Shown here: piece after piece, positions 58,166 to 64,000 of the stretch | How positions within the stretch are numbered: the stretch's first letter is position 1 | Layout: every line of letters starts with the position of its first letter | Assembly: GCA_020055645.1 (NCBI GenBank) | Contig: CM034546.1 | Span: 73,098,001 to 73,162,000 of the forward strand | Length of the DNA: 64,000 nt | Origin: Tomocerus qinae | Lineage: Eukaryota; Arthropoda; Collembola; Entomobryomorpha; Tomoceridae | Direction of reading: 5' to 3' | The notes under the pieces: model-generated | Database searches by the model: none | Told to the model about the DNA's origin: nothing | The model's input: the letters and a program-made list of their open reading frames with translations, nothing else | Made by a program: the position numbers and the translations under genes

Positions 58166-58978
58166 GCGATAAACTAAAATTACAATAAAAAACGCTCAAT
58201 TTTCTAATTAATCGCTTGACGCTACATTTCTAATTAAGGCTAACTCGGCCTTAAAATGGTCCATTGTCCAGTGATGGCAATATGTATAATGGTGATTAAA
58301 AGTATCCGAACAAAAATGTGGTGGGTAACCGGAGTGATTTGCCAATAGCCAAATTCTCTTTCTACACAAAAGGTTGACCCTAGGCCGTACTAAGGCGAAG
58401 TTTTGGAATATTTTTTGACTATATCAATGTAACGTAAAATCTGTACTCTGTACCTCTGGCCCTGATGAGAAAGCATGAAAAGGTCAATTGGAATTAACAT
58501 AAAAATCTATTCTATGTATCTGAAATACATTCTACCCATCGTACAATATTGCCCCGGAATACACACTAGCTTTATTTATAACGGGACTTGGGTCCTGTGA
58601 CCGCTACATTATATTAGTGATGAACCCAATTGAATGCCGGTGTAATTGGTCTACTAGAAACCATAATTTTTTACAAAATTGTTTGTAGATGCACTAGCCC
58701 CATGTACTACAGGGCCTGGGCCCTGTGACCGCCTATTGTCAAATAAAGCTACAAGTTTGCGTCACATAAATATTAAGACGCTGTCTACCGTAATAATCGA
58801 ATTAATACCTCTGGGGAATTATAGTTTCATGGCCACTTTTTGGGCAAGAAAAATCGATATAGTTCCCCGGGTGGGGAATTATTTCGAAACGGGGAATTAT
58901 AGTTTCAAAGTCATGATTTATTAGATTATCAATGCATTATTTAAAAAAAATTTAAAGTTTTATTAAAATGTAATTAAT

Positions 58979-59640
58979 TTTCTTCGTCAGAGGAGAGTAA
59001 TACGTCCATAGGTTCCGTGAGATGTACATCCATATCGTCTGCTTAATATTACAAGGTAACAAGCCATTTTATCATGACTGCTACAAAGTAACAAACCATT
59101 TTATCATGGCTGAGACAAAGTAACAAACCATTTTATCATGGCTGCGACAAGGTAACAAACCTAACTCCTGATACATTGGTTTGTTACTTTGTCGCGGTCA
59201 TGATAAAATGGTTTGTTACTTTGTCTCAGCCATGATAAAATGGTTTGTTACTTTGTAGCAGTCATGATAAAATGGCTTGTTACCTTGTAATATTAAGCAG
59301 ACGATATCATCATCTGAGGGCAACAAAATGTCATCCTCGTTAATCAATGGCTGTTCCATTTGTGAAAATTGATTGCACTGCTTTAACCTTTCCAGTCCTT
59401 CACTGCAATCTTTGCCTGGTTTAAAGGCGGTGATCAAATGATCCTCACTTCCATCCACGTCCCCCAACTGTCCCACACCAGCAATTTTTTTCTGAATATA
59501 TTTCTTCCAATAACATATGCATTGGGTCTTCTTGGAGTCAAGTATAATCGTTGTTCTCCTCCTTCTGCCATTTCAGATTTACTGTGGACTGCAACTATTC
59601 TACCTTTCAATTCCAATGTTCTTGCTTCCTTTCTCTTTTA
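58979..59640 (-). pseudogene. Unrecognised ORF in the TA-flanked element, split by a MITE
   Basis: On the minus strand reads KEARTLELKGRIVAVHSKSE, LYLTPRRPNAYVIGRNIFRK, a one-base shift in an A-run near 59487, and GQLGDVDGSEDHLITAFKPG. It then reads FSQMEQPLINEDDILLPSDD to the MITE at 59303. Beyond the MITE (from 59035) the frame resumes as MDVHLTEPMDVLLSSDEEN and stops. With one ATAT the frame is continuous across the MITE. The acidic tail is notable. I do not recognise the family; it may be a transposase tail or a captured host exon. Confidence 0.55.
59036..59303. mobile_element. 268-bp near-perfect palindromic MITE inside an ORF
   Basis: Arms of about 125 bp are almost identical in inverted orientation (CGTCTGCTTAATATTACAAG at the left end and its complement at the right), each made of three units of about 39 bp with CAAACCATTTTATCATGGCT. 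The spacer is about 20 bp. ATAT flanks both ends (59032-59035, 59304-59307). Confidence 0.88.
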
Positions 59641-59855
59641 GTACACATGTACTTAACTGTAAGTACACCTGTACTTAAACTGTAAATACATGTGTTTTAG
59701 TTCACACGTACCAAATGCTCTAAATTTTGACCGGGGAATTATTTCGAAACGGGGAATTATAGTTTCAAAGGCTGACATTTACGGGGGGAAATCGATATAG
59801 TTCCCCTAACGGGGAACTATTTCGATACGGGGAATTATATCGATTATTACGGTAA

Positions 59856-60900
59856 TTTTATATGTAAAGAATCAGGTTCCAAGCAAATACAAATCGTAAT
59901 TAATTTGTGATTACGCCGGCTAATTTCGTATAATGGTAAAAGTAATTGTATGCTTAGCTTACTATCCAGAATATATAAATTATTAATTATTTTATATTGG
60001 TAAACCTGTTCAAAAAGATTTTGACATTAATTCCACATGGAGCAGGCGTTGCTGCTTGTTACTGTAAATTTTCAAGAAATGAGACTAAAATGAGAACGGA
60101 TACGATTTTATTGATTTCCTTGATACCACTTGAATTGAAATGACTGGTCAGAGAAGGAACTAAATTGAATATAATTATTTAGAAGGATCGAATGTTTTAC
60201 GGAACAAAAGGATTGCAGCCATTGACACCCCATATATTTTTGGGTTTCTATATTTAAGTGCTTTTAATCCGTTAAACGACAAATCGGAGATTTGTATGCT
60301 TTCGAGGAGAACAACGTAAATGAATGATATTACTTAAGCAAAGAGCAGAAATGTTCCAATGGTATACAGTTAAAAGACATTCTGTTATTACCAGTTTATT
60401 ATTCTAGTTTATTTTTATTTTACAACTTAGGCCAATGTAGATAAATGAATACTTAATCGGAGACGTCGTCACACAAGATTTAAATTTTGTAAATCGTTAT
60501 AAGAATGAGAGACAAAATATTTGATATCTTAAGGTTGTCTTATATAGAAGAATAATTACCAATTTTGAGGCTTATTTCAAAAGACAGTCTAGATTTTGTT
60601 TTAGACGTACTTTTAATATGGTTAAATTATATATAAAACTTCGGCTCGTACTATGGCCAAACATACACCATTATTATACTGTTGTTTAGCAGCATTAATA
60701 TCTCAAGTAATAACCGAAGCTATTTCTTACCTTAATCGGATGCTGAATGGCAAATAAACTTGCGATAATACATTGTCAATGGTGTCATTTCTTTCATGCT
60801 ATCATTAGGTAAATAGAGAAGCACTATTAAAGAAAATGGCATGTAAGCAAATATTATGCCCATTACGTAAATCGAAGAAATGTAATACAGAAATATGAAT
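59856..60900. other. Gene-free stretch
   Basis: No supported ORF or repeat. Confidence 0.4.
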
Positions 60901-60903
60901 GTA

Positions 60904-61261
60904 GGTGAACTGGCCTAACACCGATACATATAAAAATGTAAAGGTGAACTGTTCTAATTTCTATAATATTTGGTGATATTGTGAAACTAATTCCGCTGAG
61001 ATCATTTTTGCATTTTCTCTGTAGTCCTAATTCCTGACATTTTCATGCTACATACAATTGAGTACCCTCAAATTATTTGCCTATCATAGTCATGAATAAT
61101 TATGTTAAACTCCATAGATATCCTCCAGCATTTATTTAACTAAGCAGAAAACAACATTTATCGTATTAGAACAGATCACCTTTGTCGTTGGAACGGTTCA
61201 CCTTTGTCATTGGAACAGTTCACCTTTTCATTTTTGGACCAGTTTCTTAGCCCAGTTCACC
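60904..61261. mobile_element. 358-bp MITE
   Basis: Ends GGTGAACTGGCCTAA and (complement) GGTGAACTGGGCTAA, with an inner inverted pair AAGGTGAACTGTTC (about 60950, complement about 61214). GTA occurs on both flanks (60901-60903 and 61262-61264), a 3-bp target duplication. GGAACRGTTCACCTTT is repeated three times near the right end. Confidence 0.72.
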
Positions 61262-61264
61262 GTA

Positions 61265-61787
61265 TACCCCAGATATATCACACTGAGGTTAAACAAGTAA
61301 GATTCATCTCTACTTTTCAACTCAGCAAATGAGTCGACCTCAAAAAATTCGTCCGAGAGTTTTCGTTTAAAATTGTCCGCTACAATTTTTTTCAAACCAT
61401 AGCTTGCTCTATTATAGTTTATTTTGTGTTTGTATAATATGACATTATATTATATATCAAAATCTGTGGTTGGACAAATAACGTATTATATTATAATTTA
61501 CTATTACTATTAGTACTAGTATCATGCTCTCCATCATCGACCGGCAGCCAAATTAAATGGCTATTAGATTCTTATTATGGAGCACCCTACCCACATTATC
61601 TACGTTGTAGCTGCCACTTCCATTTACATTATTTAGTTTATTATTCCAACTTTTGTATTCAATATTTAATTATTCTCAAGCAGCCAGACAGACTGCACAA
61701 AAAGTCGATTTAATAATTAAGAATTAAGAATATCTGTCTACCTAACAGTAGACCCATTATATTAAGATTTATTCATGCTATTATCCT
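61265..61787. other. Gene-free stretch
   Basis: AT-rich, no supported feature. Confidence 0.4.
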
Positions 61788-61801
61788 CAACGGTTTATTC
61801 A

Positions 61802-62249
61802 GAGGAGTTTACTCCGATGTATGCGTTTACACTTTCTGTCTGTCTGTCTGTCTGTCCGTCCGTCCCTATACGTGATAACTTTAGAACGGTTACACCTACA
61901 ATACTCAAATTTTCAGGAAACAGTCTTGGGGTAAAATGTAGGTCTGAGTTCGTATATGAGCAGGATCGGTCACATCCCCTGACTGGGGGAAAGGGTTAAA
62001 AATTTCAATTGGCGATAACTTTGGAACGGTTATACTTAAACTGCTCAAATTTTCAGGGCACAATATTGAGGTAAAATGTAGGTCTGAGTTTGTATATGAG
62101 CAGGATTGGTCACATCCCCTGATTGGGGGAAAGGGTTGAAAATTTCAATTGGCGATAACTTTGGAACGGTTGTACCTAAACTACTCAAATAAATTTCAAT
62201 TGGTGATACTTTGGAACGCGAAACTCCTCTGCTGTTATACCCCGTTTTG
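61802..62249 (+). repeat. Dispersed repeat family, copy 2, with 14-bp flanking direct repeat
   Basis: Starts GAGGAGTTTACTCCGATGTA, then CTGTCTGTCTGTCTGTC, followed by units of about 155 bp with TCCCCTGACTGGGGGAAAGG. It is the inverse of 54335-54833. CAACGGTTTATTCA occurs at 61788-61801 and 62250-62263, directly flanking, and may be a target duplication. Confidence 0.75.
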
Positions 62250-62263
62250 CAACGGTTTATTCA

Positions 62264-62687
62264 ATTGTCATGTACTTGGTTGTGATTAAATTATTTGATT
62301 TTGAGGAACACCGTGACGAAACGCTAGACTCTGATTCCAGTAAAGACGCCTTAACCGGAAAAACATAATTTATAATTTAATGTATCATTGCGGAAGGCAC
62401 GTCAAGGAAATGAAAACTATTTTTCCGGTTTTAATAAATTTAAATATTTAGAGCATCTTAAAGATTCATTTCAAAATTGCCAAGTATATAACTAACGGAG
62501 AATCAATTTCCCATTTCAATAGTGATATTCAACCATCAAAGAAGTTTCTGCTATCTATACAATATTCAATTTTATAATTTTGAAACATTAGTTAATAAAA
62601 TGTACCTTAGTAACTGTAGTAGATAACTGTAGTAATATGCTCTGTTAAATTTGATTTTATAACATTACTATTGAATTCATAGACAGC
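62264..62687. other. Gene-free stretch 5' of the chemoreceptor-like gene
   Basis: AT-rich upstream region; no promoter motif that I would defend. Confidence 0.4.
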
Positions 62688-63111
62688 ATGGCATTCACAA
62701 CTCTAATTTCCACTGTACAGAATGTCCCAAATAGAATTAAAACCACTATTATTTTCAATCTCACAAATTATTCTGAAAGTGAGATTTTATATTGGCTTGG
62801 ATTCTATTTTAACAGCACACTGAGATGCATCCCCATAAAATATAATAAGTCGACGAAAACATTTTATACCACTTCGCAATCAACTCTGTTAAAAATCCAA
62901 AAAAGCCTGACGTGGGCTATCATAGTTTACGAAGTGATTTGCAATGTTTCTTCGTTCTGGAGAGAATATTAACATAGAAGCTGTCATGTTTCTGCTTTGT
63001 ATAACAGCATACTCAATGTTTGTAAGTGTTTTGCCCATTTTTCTGACAAAAACATTTGAAATTGTACATGTTTTGAAACTTAGTCTGAAAGGATACCCGG
63101 TTTTAAATGAA
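62688..63111 (+). CDS. Chemoreceptor-like 7TM protein, exon 1 (frameshift)
   Basis: ATG at 62688 opens a 94-codon frame with FYFNSTLRCIPIKYNKSTKT and ends with a hydrophobic stretch (WAIIVYEVICNVSSFW). A one-base shift near 62962 is needed to continue with INIEAVMFLLCITAYSMFVS and VLPIFLTKTFEIVHVLKLSL. The frame then meets a GGTAAAT donor-like site near 63112. The N-terminal RCIPIKYN-like motif followed by spaced membrane helices resembles arthropod gustatory/odorant receptor N-termini. This is inferred from pattern. The shift means a pseudogene or an assembly error. Confidence 0.45.
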
Positions 63112-63170
63112 GGTAAATAAATTAATATTGCAATGCTTTAGAAATACTTCATTCGTATTATATTGCTTAC

Positions 63171-63486
63171 CTTTTATATAATGTTTAAGGTTGGCAAACC
63201 AGGAATCAATACGTTTACTGGGAAGTGCTATTATCGAAATGGAAGCTACATTATCCCCATTTTAATGATGGAGTATTTAGCGATGTATGTTATCGTGGGA
63301 AAACATGTCCTGGCGGATGTCATTAAAGATGTGGATTTATTCTATCTGGACAAACTGGAAATTCCGTTGAGGTTCATACAGTGTTGGTTTGCAGGCGCCG
63401 CAGAAATATTTTTATTGGTTGTCCTTGGTTCTCTGACTTTCACATATTCAACAAGAACGTGCATGTATTTGTACATGATAAGGTAG
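63171..63486 (+). CDS. Chemoreceptor-like 7TM protein, exon 2
   Basis: Begins after TATAATGTTTAAG (acceptor-like) and reads VGKPGINTFTGKCYYRNGSY, two membrane helices (IIPILMMEYLAMYVIVG and FAGAAEIFLLVVLGSLTF), then TAG at 63484-63486. The exact splice phase with exon 1 does not work with the GGTAAAT donor. A donor at GTTTTA (63099 region) would join in frame. The combined product of about 250 residues is shorter than the usual 380-450 of gustatory receptors, so the gene is incomplete. Confidence 0.4.
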
Positions 63487-63559
63487 CCGTAGCCGTCAGA
63501 ATTTAAGTAGTACTACTAACATTGTGTAAAAATTCAATAATAATTTCAATTATTATAAA

Positions 63560-64000
63560 TTATTTATTTATAATGATGTCCTGCAATTTAAGCGTCATTA
63601 TCTCCATATAAATATAATGATCGATATTGCCATTACAACCTCTATAGATAGACCGAATATTTGACATAGTGGAATTGAAAGAACAAGACCACCCTGCCCA
63701 GAAATTTGCTCCTGGGATGTAGCAGGTCGCTGTTCCATCGAAATCGCTGCCGCTATAAAGCGTCCAACTTGTTTGTCCAGTAGTAACAAGGGATTGTGGA
63801 GTAAAAGGAATGTTGGCAAATGCAGAGCCCGTAATTGTTACTTCCCTCCCACTAAAACAAAGATCTTCATACAAAGAATTTGAATCTGTTGCTGTGTCAG
63901 GAGGACTGAAATAGCGCACAGATTTTGCAGGTCGTGCGCGTGTATCATTTTGAAAGCAATATCTGGCATCCAGGCCGCCCAATAACGGGTATGTGTCCCA
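63560..64000 (-). CDS. Beta/gamma-crystallin-like secreted protein (partial)
   Basis: Minus-strand frame open from the window edge to a stop at 63560-63562. It contains Greek-key-like text YEDLCFSGREVTITGSAFAN, then SWTLYSGSDFDGTATCYIPG and MSNIRSIYRGC. The Y-E-D-x-x-F-x-G pattern, a second W.LYS..F.G strand pair and IRSI..GC are typical of one beta/gamma-crystallin domain of two Greek keys. Five cysteines (RYCF, DLCF, TCYI, WSCS, RGCN) suggest a secreted protein. The N-terminus with any signal peptide is beyond the window. Confidence 0.6.
   Translation of the reverse strand, partial: WDTYPLLGGLDARYCFQNDTRARPAKSVRYFSPPDTATDSNSLYEDLCFSGREVTITGSAFANIPFTPQSLVTTGQTSWTLYSGSDFDGTATCYIPGANFWAGWSCSFNSTMSNIRSIYRGCNGNIDHYIYMEIMTLKLQDIIINK

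Larger units (their letters stand above)
55512..58604. mobile_element. 3.1-kb element with about 235-bp terminal inverted repeats
   Basis: The left segment 55512-55740 (GGTCACAGAACCCAAGTCCT ... TTACGGCCTAGGGTCAACC-like) matches the complement of 58372-58604 at most positions, including ATAGATTTTTATGTTAATTCC. TA flanks both ends (55510-55511, 58605-58606), compatible with a Tc1/mariner-type target. No transposase is readable between the ends. The interior holds other small elements. Confidence 0.65.
58788..59852. mobile_element. 1.07-kb TA-flanked element with terminal repeat motifs
   Basis: Terminal inverted repeat TACCGTAATAATCGA at 58786-58800, complement 59840-59854, which includes TA at each outer edge (likely target duplication). 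Both ends carry copies of GGGGAATTATTTCGAAACGG and GGGGAATTATAGTTTCAAAG, in direct orientation at about 58867-58905 and 59735-59773, plus ATCGATATAGTTCCCC. The interior holds a minus-strand ORF broken by a palindromic MITE. Confidence 0.75.

Noticed and set aside
54335-62249. A single 7.9-kb element bounded by the inverted GGACGGACAGAC repeats
   Set aside because: The copies differ in length, only one has a flanking direct repeat, and several independent elements with their own ends lie between.

Overview
The window is eukaryotic, AT-rich, mostly non-coding DNA from an animal, most likely an arthropod. The evidence is spliced genes (GTAAGT/GTAAGA donors), a candidate insect-type 7TM chemoreceptor, CR1/L2-like LINEs, a Ty3/gypsy element, a Helitron and many small inverted-repeat transposons. 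A springtail is my guess and is weak. There are no prokaryotic features, rRNA, tRNA or CRISPR.

Layout. 1-2.5 kb: exon-like pieces of a coiled-coil gene, with a decayed tandem copy. 3.0-9.3 kb: a broken minus-strand Ty3/gypsy element, with a CR1/L2-like LINE inserted in its gag. 10.0-29.6 kb: a giant inverted structure. Its outer layers (125-bp repeats on the left, 42-bp on the right) are the same satellite in opposite orientation. Its inner layers (about 172-bp monomers, 9.9 kb left and 6.2 kb right) are also the same satellite inverted, around a 1.6-kb unique centre. 29.6-36.75 kb: a minus-strand Helitron Rep gene cut at the start of its helicase, with a second LINE and a 1.9-kb minisatellite-bearing insert inside it. 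37-39 kb: minisatellites and a TTAA-flanked element. 40-40.9 kb: a decayed ionotropic-receptor-like fragment and the signal-peptide exon of another gene. 42-45.2 kb: a hairpin element and a 62-64-bp pyrimidine-rich array. 46.6-47.9 kb: a two-exon gene for a secreted Cys-rich/nuclease-like protein, frame-disrupted. 48.4-51.9 kb: a TTAA-flanked, piggyBac-type non-autonomous element containing a 400-bp MITE and a microsatellite. 52-54.3 kb: a 134-bp satellite. 54.3-62.3 kb: several inverted-repeat elements, including one (58.8-59.85 kb) carrying an ORF split by a palindromic MITE. 62.7-63.5 kb: a chemoreceptor-like gene. 63.56 kb to the edge: a beta/gamma-crystallin-like gene.

The main story is nesting. 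For several insertions the flanking sequence shows the exact pre-insertion site. LINE A has TSD TAA, LINE B has AAGAT, the Helitron insert has TATT and the MITE in the 59-kb ORF has ATAT. The most unusual object is the foldback-like structure at 10-29.6 kb. Its left arm carries near-identical 2.2-kb, 1.9-kb and 4.1-kb higher-order repeats, while its right arm does not. All family assignments rest on reading motifs by eye, without a database search.
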